Shown: piece by piece, positions 45,402 through 53,432 of the stretch | How the letters are laid out: every line of letters starts with the position of its first letter | Numbering within the stretch: the stretch's first letter is position 1 | Origin: Lapidilactobacillus luobeiensis | GTDB lineage: Bacteria > Bacillota > Bacilli > Lactobacillales > Lactobacillaceae | NCBI RefSeq assembly: GCF_024345205.1 | Contig: NZ_BROC01000004.1 | Span: 103,488 to 167,487, forward strand | Length of the DNA: 64,000 nt | Direction: 5' to 3' | Position numbers and translations under genes: made by a program | The notes under the pieces: model-generated | Database searches by the model: none | Told to the model about the DNA's origin: nothing | The model's input: the letters and a program-made list of their open reading frames with translations, nothing else

Positions 45402-46035
45402 CCGCAGCTTGCGCTGCGAAATTCGGGGTGAGCTCGCTGTGGGCGTCACTTTGAGCTTTTCGGAAGGGCACCGAAAATCTCAAAGCTGAGCCTTGGTCTA
45501 AGTGGCAAAGCCACTAAGACCAATTTCACGGCGATCTCACCCCGAATTTCTCCGCTCCAGCCGCTCAATGTTATAACAGTCGTTTAAGCACTCACGCCGA
45601 CTGACAAGCTATGGTCAATTGATCGAGACCCACGCAAATTGACGACCGTGGTTAGTGGTCACCAGCTTGAAATTGGTGACACCAGTACAGTCTGCCTGAT
45701 GAACAAGCTAGTTCTCAGTGAAGCAACTGAATCGGTCGGCTTTACCCATGGATTGCTAAGGAAACGAGTGGAGATATTCAGACTACACAAAATACACCAA
45801 CCTCCGAATCCAAATCCGTCGGCATTGCCGTACCACCGCAAAAGAGGGGAATCGTTTGACCTCTACCTTGCAAAACTACTTCGTCAAATCCTTCGCCTCG
45901 ATTACAGATAGGCTCAATTCTGTTCAGCAACCGCCGGGCTTGCGGATTGGCTCAAAACAGTGCCCACTGCGTTCCAGCCACGATAAACGTCCTGAGGCGG
46001 TTGCGTCACCGTCAGACCCACTACACCTGCAATCA
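45402..46035 (+). repeat. Family B structured repeat, copy B1
   Basis: Core 45418-45550: outer stem AAATTCGGGGTGAG with CTCACCCCGAATTT encloses hairpin 1 (GAGCTTTTCGG/CCGAAAATCTC) and hairpin 2 (45493-45523; TTGGTCT-A-AGTGGC with complement). A ~400-base linker without a conserved open frame follows, then an inverted fragment of a hairpin-1 arm (45950-45984) and CGTCCTGAGGCGGTTGCG. Homologous to B2 and to reversed B3. Fills the gap between rarA and the SDR gene. Confidence 0.85.
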
Positions 46036-46046
46036 GGCACAGGTTC

Positions 46047-46084
46047 AAAAAAGCATGACCGCCAACTGACGATCATGCTTTCGT
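46047..46084 (-). terminator. Terminator of the SDR gene
   Basis: Minus strand AAAGCATGA/TCATGCTTT stem then TTTTTTG, fifty bases after the SDR stop. Confidence 0.8.
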
Positions 46085-46133
46085 GTATCTTGTTTATCCT
46101 GAGATTTTGTTCCGCAATAAGAACGTAGCCCGC

Positions 46134-46976
46134 TTAATTCGTTGTGCCAGGTCGCAAGGGTCCGTAAAAATAAGCGGCGGTGGCGCCACCATCGATCAGG
46201 AAAGTGGACCCGCTAATGAAAGCTCCCGCCTCACTCATCAGCAAATCGGCTACGTTCGCGACTTCATCAGCGGTGCCGGGGCGCCCTGCCGGCGATTTAG
46301 CAAACATGTTTTTGTAAAAATCGCCACGCGGCCCATTAAACTCATCCAAGGCTAGCGGTGTCACAATGATTCCCGGCGCGATGTCATTCAAGCGGGCGCC
46401 CCGTTGACCCCATTTGACCGCTTCGGCCATCACGCGTTTCTCGTTGCATCGTTTAGCCAATTGGTAAGCGTGCAGCGAATCGCGGACCTGTTCTGGTTGT
46501 AACAAGGGCAAATCCAAGAGCTCCTCGGTCGGCGTCAACGCTAGCTGTTCATCTTCCACCGCCGTTAGCGCCGGCATGCGATGGCCCGATTGACTGGAGA
46601 TCGTCACGCCAACACCGCCGGGTGCGATCACCCGACCAACTTCTTCGAGCAAGACCGCCGTACCGTAAAGATCGACCTGTAAAATCGTCTCGATCGATGC
46701 TTGGCTCGGTGAAACACCGGCCGCGTTGACCAAAGATTTGATCACACCAAAACTTTGAGCGGTGGCAATCAACTGTTTGATTGACGTCCGTGACGCCAAA
46801 TCCAATTCCACCGGCAGTGCATCAAAACCCGCCTCGTTCAGGATTTTAGCCAGCGCTTGGGCATGGGCCAACACCTTGTCACCCAAAATAATTTTCTTAC
46901 CCACACCCATTCGCCGGGCGATCGCCAGGCCGATTTGACCAGCGCCAGTTACAATCATAACTTCTCTTGTTTTCAT
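46134..46976 (-). CDS. Short-chain dehydrogenase/reductase
   Basis: 280 residues with the NAD(P) motif TGAGQIGLAIARR (9-21), NAAG-type VNAAGVSP, and YQLAK with catalytic Tyr/Lys. C-terminal GSTFLIDGG is typical. Substrate unknown; 3-hydroxyacyl or sugar alcohol oxidation both possible. GGAGG lies eight bases before ATG 46976. Monocistronic. Confidence 0.92.
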   Translation of the reverse strand: MKTREVMIVTGAGQIGLAIARRMGVGKKIILGDKVLAHAQALAKILNEAGFDALPVELDLASRTSIKQLIATAQSFGVIKSLVNAAGVSPSQASIETILQVDLYGTAVLLEEVGRVIAPGGVGVTISSQSGHRMPALTAVEDEQLALTPTEELLDLPLLQPEQVRDSLHAYQLAKRCNEKRVMAEAVKWGQRGARLNDIAPGIIVTPLALDEFNGPRGDFYKNMFAKSPAGRPGTADEVANVADLLMSEAGAFISGSTFLIDGGATAAYFYGPLRPGTTN

Positions 46977-47105
46977 CTCATGTGCCTCCATCGTTTTTGT
47001 TTCACTTTAACAATGAGCTTAGGTTACTCCCTTATAGTAAGACGAAGGCAAGCGCTTGGCAGAGAAAATTTCAAAGAATAAAAAAACCCACCGTCATTCA
47101 TGCGC

Positions 47106-47150
47106 AAATACGGTATTTCAAACGAGTTTCCCGTTCGAAATACCGTATTT
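47106..47150 (-). terminator. Hairpin after asnA
   Basis: AAATACGGTATTTC.AACG pairs with CGTT.GAAATACCGTATTT, an 18-base stem with one bulge. T-rich sequence follows on the plus side; on the minus side a T run appears about 20 bases later (GGGTTTTTTT). Probably ends asnA, possibly by stabilising its 3' end. Confidence 0.7.
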
Positions 47151-47206
47151 TGACATTATTTCTTTAAAATTCCGATTTTAAAACCCAAATCAGCATTTAA
47201 ATTCAC

Positions 47207-48214
47207 TTACAAGATCTGGATCCGCTTGGCCGCACATTGATCCAGCATCGCTTGCGGCCAAATACTCGCTTGGACTTCACCAACATGCGCCTTGCCCAGA
47301 AGCAACATGCACAACCGCGACTGACCGATCCCGCCGCCGATGGTGTATGGTAATTGGTGATTCAAAACCTGTTGATGATAAGGGAATTGAAGCCGTTCCT
47401 CCAAATTCAGTTCCCGCAATTGCGACACCAGCGAATCCTGGTCCACCCGAATGCCCATGCTGGAAATCTCCAAAGCCATTTGTAATGGCTCATACCAAAA
47501 GAGAATATCGCCATTCAATTGCCAGTCGTCATAATCCGGCGCGCGATCATCATGACGTTCACCATTGCGCAGGCGACCGCCGATCTGCATGAGAAACACA
47601 CACCCCAGTTCACGACAAATCGCATTTTCGCGTTCCTTATCATTGAAATCAGGATAACGATCCGCCAATTCCTGCGTCGTCACGAAATGGATCTGCTCTG
47701 GCAAATGATGGACCGCTTGCGGATAGCGATACCAAACTTCGTGCTCCATATGCTTGATCACTTTAAAAATCGTCTGAACGGTTTCCTCCAGCGTGGTCAA
47801 GGTCCGCTCGTTTTTGGCGATGATTTTCTCCCAATCCCACTGGTCAACGTAAGCCGAATGAATATTATCCAGCTCCTCGTCCTTACGAATCGCGTTCATA
47901 TTGGTGTACAAGCCCTCGTGCATTTTGAAACCATAACGCTTCAAGGCGACCCGTTTCCACTTCGCCAGCGAATGAACGATTTCGATCCGTCGATCCGGCA
48001 GATCCGCCATGGTAAAATGGACCGGCTCCTCCACACCGCTCAGATTATCATTCAAACCTGTCGCCTGGTCAACGAACATCGGCGCCGACAACCGAGACAG
48101 ATTCATTTCCCGACCAAACTCATCCTGGAACGTCTCCCGAATAAAACGAATCGCTTTTTGCGTTTCTGGAATCGACAATTTGGGGTCATAAGCTGTGGGG
48201 ATCACTAATTTCAT
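47207..48214 (-). CDS. asnA: Aspartate--ammonia ligase (asparagine synthetase A)
   Basis: 335 residues, class II tRNA-synthetase-like fold. SVEEPVHF-like segment [20 protein letters not shown], and the C-terminal [12 protein letters not shown] match AsnA, which makes asparagine from aspartate, ammonia and ATP. AGGAGG is eight bases before ATG 48214. Preceded by a T-box leader with an asparagine codon, so it is induced when tRNA-Asn is uncharged. Confidence 0.97.
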   Translation of the reverse strand: MKLVIPTAYDPKLSIPETQKAIRFIRETFQDEFGREMNLSRLSAPMFVDQATGLNDNLSGVEEPVHFTMADLPDRRIEIVHSLAKWKRVALKRYGFKMHEGLYTNMNAIRKDEELDNIHSAYVDQWDWEKIIAKNERTLTTLEETVQTIFKVIKHMEHEVWYRYPQAVHHLPEQIHFVTTQELADRYPDFNDKERENAICRELGCVFLMQIGGRLRNGERHDDRAPDYDDWQLNGDILFWYEPLQMALEISSMGIRVDQDSLVSQLRELNLEERLQFPYHQQVLNHQLPYTIGGGIGQSRLCMLLLGKAHVGEVQASIWPQAMLDQCAAKRIQIL

Positions 48215-48237
48215 TACATTTTCCTCCTGATTTTTCC

Positions 48238-48515
48238 ATAAAAAAAGTCTCTCATCCCTAAATCTAGGGACGAAAGACTTCGCGGTACCACCCAAGTTGC
48301 CTGTTCACGAACAAACCACCTCAATAGTGTACAAACATACACCACCGATGGTAACGTACCGGCAACGGCTCGACCTACTTTGATCTGCGGATCATTTTGA
48401 CGAGCAACTAAGCAAGTGTTTTTCAAACGGGGCAGGCACTGGTTGGGTTTCCACTATTCCCAATTCACTGTCAGGCTGACGAGTTTTACTTGTCTTGCTT
48501 CTTGTTTTTTATTCT
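48238..48515 (-). promoter_or_regulatory. T-box riboswitch (Asn) of asnA
   Basis: Minus strand: T-box AACTTGGGTGGTACCGCG at 48297-48280, then terminator stem AAGTCTTTCGTCCCTA with complement and T run. Stem I base AAGCAAG/CTTGCTT holds an AGTA element on the 5' side; the specifier AAC (48420-48418) lies directly before the 3' strand and is followed by A, as expected. AAC is an Asn codon, agreeing with the gene product. Confidence 0.93.
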
Positions 48516-48524
48516 GTGAATCTA

Positions 48525-48552
48525 ATCTTACCAGATTCGTCCGAATTGTAAA
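48525..48552 (-). promoter_or_regulatory. Promoter of the asnA T-box transcript
   Basis: TTTACA (48547-48552), 16-base spacer, TAAGAT (48525-48530) on the minus strand, a few bases upstream of stem I. Confidence 0.7.
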
Positions 48553-48586
48553 GCCCCTTCACCAAAAATAATCTGGTGCTGCGACA

Positions 48587-48709
48587 AAGTGTGAGCTGAC
48601 CTGATCAGCTTCTGAGCATTAGCCTAGCAATTGTTTTGAAAGCTGGGCTTTGCTTTCGGAACAATTGTGTAGCTAAGTGGAAGAAGCTAGGTCGGCGAAC
48701 ACGTTTTGA
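48587..48709 (+). repeat. Family A palindromic repeat, copy A5
   Basis: Complete copy: GAGCATTAGCCTAG, TAGCAATTGTTTT pairing with GAACAATTGTGTA, GAAAGC...GCTTTC centre, and outer GCTGACCTGATCAGCTTC/GAAGCTAGGTCGGC. Ends ACGTTTTGA. Lies between the asnA promoter and B2. Confidence 0.85.
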
Positions 48710-48769
48710 GTGCGGGGCACAACGGGTTGCAACTAAATTAAGCATAGATTTTCAGATAAAAGTAGCTTG

Positions 48770-49435
48770 GCCGCAGCTTGCGCTGCGAAATTCGGGGTGA
48801 GCTCGCTGTGGGCGCTGTTTTGAGCCAATCCGCAAAGTGCGCGGCTTGTCTCAAAATCAGGCCTTGTCCTAAGCGGCAAAGCCGCCAAGGACAATTTCAC
48901 GGCGATCGCACCCCGAATTTCTCCGCTCCAGCCGCTCAACGTTTTAACAGCCGTTTGAGCACTCACGCCGACTGGCAGGCTATGGTCAATTGATGGAGAG
49001 CCACGTAATTGACGACCTTGGTTAGTGATCACCGGCTTTGAATTTGTGACACCGGTGCAGCCTGCTTGATGAACTAGAACATGATCTTGATGAATCAGCT
49101 TAAGCGGCCGGCTTCCAACCGGAACCCGTTCAAGTCAGCGAGATTCAGATGTTCAGCTCACACAAGGTGTATCGATTTCCTAATCCAATTCCGTTGATGT
49201 TGCCGTACCACCCCAAAAGTGGGTGATTGTTTGACCTCTAGCTTGCAAAAGCACTTCGTCTAATCCTTCGCCTCGATTGCAGATAGGCTCAATTCTGCCT
49301 AGCAACCGCCTCAGGACGTGTGGCTCAGCGGTGAGATTTTTCTTTGTAGCTGCGGAGCAGATACTTAGAATAAGGCCTGATTTTGAGACAAGCCGCGCTT
49401 TTTGCGGATTGGCTCAAAACAGTGCCCACCGCGTT
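48770..49435 (+). repeat. Family B structured repeat, copy B2 (left part)
   Basis: Core 48788-48920 with the same outer stem as B1 and a re-paired hairpin 2 (48864-48894; TTGTCCT-A-AGCGGC with complement apart from one mismatch). The linker (48925-49320) aligns with B1. At 49345-49432 a truncated reverse copy of the core (hairpin 1 plus half of hairpin 2) forms a ~58-base inverted repeat with 48806-48865. Interrupted at 49436 by A6 and continues at 49563-49625. Confidence 0.83.
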
Positions 49436-49562
49436 CAAAACAGAGTGCGATCCGACCCGGGTAGCTCCTGAGCATTAGCCTAGCAACTATTTTGGAGACC
49501 GGTCTATGCCTCCGGAATAGTTGCGTAGCTAAGCGCAGGGAGCTGGGTCGGTAAGCACGTTT
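49436..49562 (+). repeat. Family A palindromic repeat, copy A6, inserted in B2
   Basis: B1 reads GCGTTCCAGCCACG without a break; B2 reads GCGTTC, then A6 (CAAAACAGAGTGCG to GTAAGCACGTTT), then CCAGCCACG. A short CGTT is present at both edges. Arms CCGACCC..AGCTCC and GGAGCTGGGTCGG pair; inner TAGCAACTATTTT pairs with GAATAGTTGCGTA. Confidence 0.85.
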
Positions 49563-49625
49563 CCAGCCACGACAAACGTCCTGAGGCGGTTGCGTTCCCA
49601 TCCAAACCCACCAAAACCTGCAATC
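49563..49625 (+). repeat. Family B repeat, right end of copy B2
   Basis: CCAGCCACGACAAACGTCCTG and the following GAGGCGGTTGCG to CCTGCAATC align with the right end of B1 (45985-46035). Separated from the rest of B2 by A6. Confidence 0.8.
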
Positions 49626-49649
49626 TAAACAGCCAACAGCTCACACACG

Positions 49650-52187
49650 TTATTTAGCGACAACATCTGCCACAGCGGCATTGACCGCCGCCTGTTCGTC
49701 AGCGATCAAGGCGACTCGACCTTCGATCACTTTGGTATCCATCTTGATTTCCCGCATCAAGCCGGACTCGTTGATTTTTGGCTCGAAGAAAGCCTTGAAT
49801 TCAGCTAACCGCTCTGGGGTGCGGAACGCGCCTGTGGTCACTGTGATGTAGGTTGGGAATTCCATGTCGCCACCAACGGTTTTTTCTAGCCAGGACCATT
49901 CGTTGCGCAACCAGTCCCAAGCCGCTTGTTGACCGGCCTTGTTATTCAAAACATTGCTGTACCAAGCTCGCAGGTCTTGAGGTTTGATGGTGTCCGCATC
50001 TTCAAAAGCAGTCACCAGCCGGGCAATCAAGTCTGGATCCGGCGTCTTGGTCAACGCGAAGCACAGGCTGCTCTTGTAGCTGGCGTCAGCGGAATGACGA
50101 TAATCCGCTAACAAGCGGTCAAAGAGTGCCGTCGAGCCATAATGGACCACTTCATTGGTCAAAATATACGGCCGCGTTTCAGCCGGCAAAGCCCCTAGAT
50201 CAGCCTGATTCGCGCTGAAAATTTCGTGGGCCGCCGCAATGGCTTGCGGATTCTTAGCGTATTGAGCCGCGTCCAAAATAAATGGTCGGGTCATTTGGTC
50301 ATCGATCGATTCACCGGCTTGAGCCGTCCAGCCTAACCGCGCCATTTGTCCAGCGCTCAACTGATCGACAAACGCCTGTAAGTTTTTCTCAGCGGCGGAA
50401 TCTGGTTCAACGAATTTCTTAAGGTTGTTCACCACTCGGTATAAGGCTGCATTGGTCAGGCTGGCAGCGCTGTTGGCGAATTTTGGTAAAAGGGGCACTA
50501 AGTCAGCGTAGGAAATCTGGTGTCCTTCCGCGAGTAAGCGCAAGTCTTGCAAAATCTGTAATTGTGAGATCGGGTCCATTGCTGGCGCCTGTTGTAAAAG
50601 ATCAGCCAATAACGTCTGATCATATTTGACGATGAAGTGGGAATTGTTGCCCACATTCAAACGGAAAGGCTGGCCCGTAGCGGCGCGGAGGGTGGCATAA
50701 TCGCCGAGCACAACTTGTTTTTCGGTCATGATCGTTGGGGCGGCGTCATAATTGCTGTTCAATGGAATTTGCCATTGGCGACCAGACTCCTGACCAGCGC
50801 CAATGAAGAATTGTTGCTGACTAATGGTCAATTGTCCGGCAACCACGCTAGCACTGACCACTGGATAGCCTGGTTGTTCCAGCCAAGACTGCATGATTGC
50901 GCCAACATCCATTCCTGAAGCCGCGCCTAAAGCTGCCCATAGATCGGCGCCGGTGGCGTTGCCATATTGATGGGCGGCGAAATAATTCTTCAAACCAGCT
51001 CGCAAAGCTTCATCGCCTAGCAGTGCCCGGACCATCACCAACATCCGCGCCCCTTTAGCGTAAACGATGGCGCCGTCGAATAAGGAATCGATCTCGGCTG
51101 GATCCTCCACGGTAACATGGACGGATTGAACGCCATCCGTGGCATCCCGCGTCAAAGCAGCCGGCACATCAGACTTTTGGAACAATTCCCAAACATGCCA
51201 ATCTGGTTCGATCGCGTCGATGGCCACGTATTCCATCATATTGGCGAAACTTTCATTCAACCACAGATCATCCCACCACTTCATCGTCACCAAATCACCA
51301 AACCATTGATGGGCCAATTCGTGGGCGATCACCGTCGCGACCAATTGCTTCATCTGTAAAGCGGTATTGTCCGGATCGATCAACAAGTAGGCCTCCCGAT
51401 AAGTCACCAGCCCCCAGTTCTCCATCGCGCCGGCGGAAAAATCAGGTAAGGCCAACTGCCAAGAATGGGGCAGTGGATAAGGTGTTTGATAGAAGTCTTC
51501 GTAAAACTCGATCGATCGCTTGGCAATATCTAAGGCAAAATCCAGCTCTTTGGCCGCATGGGCTTTCGTGCCAAAAACACCGACTTGCACGCCACTCTTA
51601 GTTGTCGTCAATTTGCTTTGCAACTCGCCAAACGCGAAGGCAACCAAGTATGTCGACATTTTGACCGTGGTCTCAAAATAATGGACGCCATTTTCCACAC
51701 GCAGTTCCGGCATGTTGCTCAAAGTGGTCTCACCTGGTCGCTCATCATATTTGATGGCCAAATCAAAGGTTGCTTTAGCTTCGGGTTCATCCACACAGGG
51801 GAAAGCCTGCCGAGCAGCGTTGGTTTCAAATTGAGTGCCAATGATCTGTTCCTTGACGCCGTTCAATTCATAGTAGGAAGGATAGATCCCCATCATCGTG
51901 TCGGTCAACGGCGCGGTATAGGTAATGGTCAGGGACACAGCGCCTGCTTGTGGTAATTCGATCCGCAGGGCATCATTTGCTTGATCCAAAGTAAAGGGCA
52001 CTGCCGCGCCGTCTGCAACAACAGTAGTCACTGCCAGATCCTTCTGATGGATCGCGATTTGTGCCGTGCTCGCTTGGCCACTGATCGTGGTTTTCCCGCT
52101 GATCACCTTCGTACCACGATCGATGTCGAGATAAACCTGATAATGGTCTGGTTGAAATGCCTGATAAAAACGTGTTGTTTCTGTCAT
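49650..52187 (-). CDS. pepN: Aminopeptidase N (M1 family)
   Basis: 845 residues, full length for lactobacillar PepN. Zinc motif HELAHQW then E in LNESFAN, exopeptidase motif GAMEN near 260. Cytoplasmic general aminopeptidase that releases N-terminal residues from peptides. ATG 52187 has GGAGG five to six bases upstream. Monocistronic, bordered by B2 remains downstream. Confidence 0.97.
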   Translation of the reverse strand: MTETTRFYQAFQPDHYQVYLDIDRGTKVISGKTTISGQASTAQIAIHQKDLAVTTVVADGAAVPFTLDQANDALRIELPQAGAVSLTITYTAPLTDTMMGIYPSYYELNGVKEQIIGTQFETNAARQAFPCVDEPEAKATFDLAIKYDERPGETTLSNMPELRVENGVHYFETTVKMSTYLVAFAFGELQSKLTTTKSGVQVGVFGTKAHAAKELDFALDIAKRSIEFYEDFYQTPYPLPHSWQLALPDFSAGAMENWGLVTYREAYLLIDPDNTALQMKQLVATVIAHELAHQWFGDLVTMKWWDDLWLNESFANMMEYVAIDAIEPDWHVWELFQKSDVPAALTRDATDGVQSVHVTVEDPAEIDSLFDGAIVYAKGARMLVMVRALLGDEALRAGLKNYFAAHQYGNATGADLWAALGAASGMDVGAIMQSWLEQPGYPVVSASVVAGQLTISQQQFFIGAGQESGRQWQIPLNSNYDAAPTIMTEKQVVLGDYATLRAATGQPFRLNVGNNSHFIVKYDQTLLADLLQQAPAMDPISQLQILQDLRLLAEGHQISYADLVPLLPKFANSAASLTNAALYRVVNNLKKFVEPDSAAEKNLQAFVDQLSAGQMARLGWTAQAGESIDDQMTRPFILDAAQYAKNPQAIAAAHEIFSANQADLGALPAETRPYILTNEVVHYGSTALFDRLLADYRHSADASYKSSLCFALTKTPDPDLIARLVTAFEDADTIKPQDLRAWYSNVLNNKAGQQAAWDWLRNEWSWLEKTVGGDMEFPTYITVTTGAFRTPERLAEFKAFFEPKINESGLMREIKMDTKVIEGRVALIADEQAAVNAAVADVVAK

Positions 52188-52199
52188 AATTGCCTCCAA

Positions 52200-52418
52200 T
52201 AATTATATTTGCTGAGAAAAATCAATAGATTTATTATACAACTTTATCCGCCCGCTTGTCGCTCGTTCTGTAGCCGATCGTCAGTCGGCCACGATCAACT
52301 GCAACTGATGAATACAAAACACATAGTTTCATTTTACTTGCTTCCAGTTAACAAAACTAAGAATAGCGCCCGCTGATTTGCAGAAGACAAAACACAACAC
52401 CTGCCCACATCCCCATTA
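52200..52418. other. Intergenic between pepN and the AraC gene
   Basis: About 220 bases holding the pepN promoter region; TTATACAAC near 52235 may be part of it. No gene or repeat recognised. Confidence 0.4.
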
Positions 52419-53228
52419 TCATTGATAAAATTTGCGGAATTTGGCTGGTGTGACTTTATTGGCCGCCTTGAACTGTTTGATGAAATTACTTGGCGCGGCG
52501 ATCCCGACTGCGTGCGCGATCTCAACGATTGGTAATTGTGGTCGACTGATCAATAATTCCTTGGCCTGATTCAGACGTGTTTCCAAAAGATACTGTTGCG
52601 TGGTGACCCCAGTATAACGTTTAAACAAACGGGTCAAATACTGCGGGGTAATGAAACAGGCTCGTGCTAATAATTCCACGGTCAATGGTTGCGCAAAATC
52701 AGTTTCTATTTTTTTGATCGTGGGTAAGACAAATTCGCGATAGCGGGGCTGATCATTCTTAACATCAGTCAATTCGTAATTCTGGCTCAGCGCCAGTAGA
52801 AATCGATAGACTGCAACCGAAGTCTGCTGCTGGTCCAGCGCATGATCCAAGTAAGCGGCGATCGTTTGGTCGATCCATGCCGAAAATGAGAATATGGCCT
52901 GATCCTCACTACGAATAAATGGCGCCTCACCAACGATTTGATGAATATTCGGCTCTAAGCGGCCATTAAAAGTGGCAAATTTTGTGCGCCAAGGTTGTTT
53001 AGCCCAATAACGATGAGCGACAAAAGGTCTGATCAAAACACCCTGACCTGGTTTAAGTAAGAACGTCTGCTGTTCGATCGTCAAGACCCCAACGCCAGTC
53101 TCAGTTTGGAGCCAATGATAATAAGGATAGCCTTGTGGTCGCTCAACTTGATCTTCAGGCCAGTGATGCCCGATCGACTCCAAGGCCAAAGGTAATGATT
53201 TAGGTAAGATCTGTAAATAAAGCGCCAT
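52419..53228 (-). CDS. AraC family regulator next to lacLM
   Basis: 269 residues: cupin-type ligand domain (~1-130) and two-helix-turn-helix AraC domain (~165-269; CFITPQYLTRLFKRYTGVTTQQYLLETRLNQA split as CFITPQYLTRLFKRYTG). Divergent from lacL over 204 bases, so it probably activates lacLM in response to a beta-galactoside. Ligand and operator not identified. Confidence 0.9.
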   Translation of the reverse strand: MALYLQILPKSLPLALESIGHHWPEDQVERPQGYPYYHWLQTETGVGVLTIEQQTFLLKPGQGVLIRPFVAHRYWAKQPWRTKFATFNGRLEPNIHQIVGEAPFIRSEDQAIFSFSAWIDQTIAAYLDHALDQQQTSVAVYRFLLALSQNYELTDVKNDQPRYREFVLPTIKKIETDFAQPLTVELLARACFITPQYLTRLFKRYTGVTTQQYLLETRLNQAKELLISRPQLPIVEIAHAVGIAAPSNFIKQFKAANKVTPAKFRKFYQ

Positions 53229-53385
53229 GGTCGTCCTCGTTTCGATTTTTTATATTATTATAGTGATCTCCGATTTATCCTTATTGTAACACTATTCTTA
53301 GTTATTTCTTTTCTTGTAAAATAGTTGATTTGAACCTTTCCGGTTTTGCTATGTACAAAGCAGAAATTCGGTTCTAGAATGGAAA

Positions 53386-53399
53386 TAAAGGCGCTTACA
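53386..53399 (-). promoter_or_regulatory. cre-like site upstream of lacL
   Basis: TGTAAGCGCCTTTA (minus strand) resembles the cre consensus TGTAANCGNTNNCA with two departures, 34 bases before lacL ATG, where CcpA would act as a roadblock. Confidence 0.55.
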
Positions 53400-53432
53400 T
53401 CAACGCGTTTTATTCTTGAAAGGAGTGTTATC

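Noticed and set aside
45639..46355. Overlapping plus-strand frames of 90 codons after rarA
   Set aside because: They lie in the B1 repeat and antisense to the SDR gene; not conserved in B2 or B3.
47519..48208. 229-codon plus-strand open frame inside asnA
   Set aside because: Antisense shadow of asnA, whose product matches its family over the full length; no ribosome site or family.
49277..49471. 64-codon open frame
   Set aside because: Runs across the B2 fragment and the A6 insertion, so cannot be an ancestral gene.
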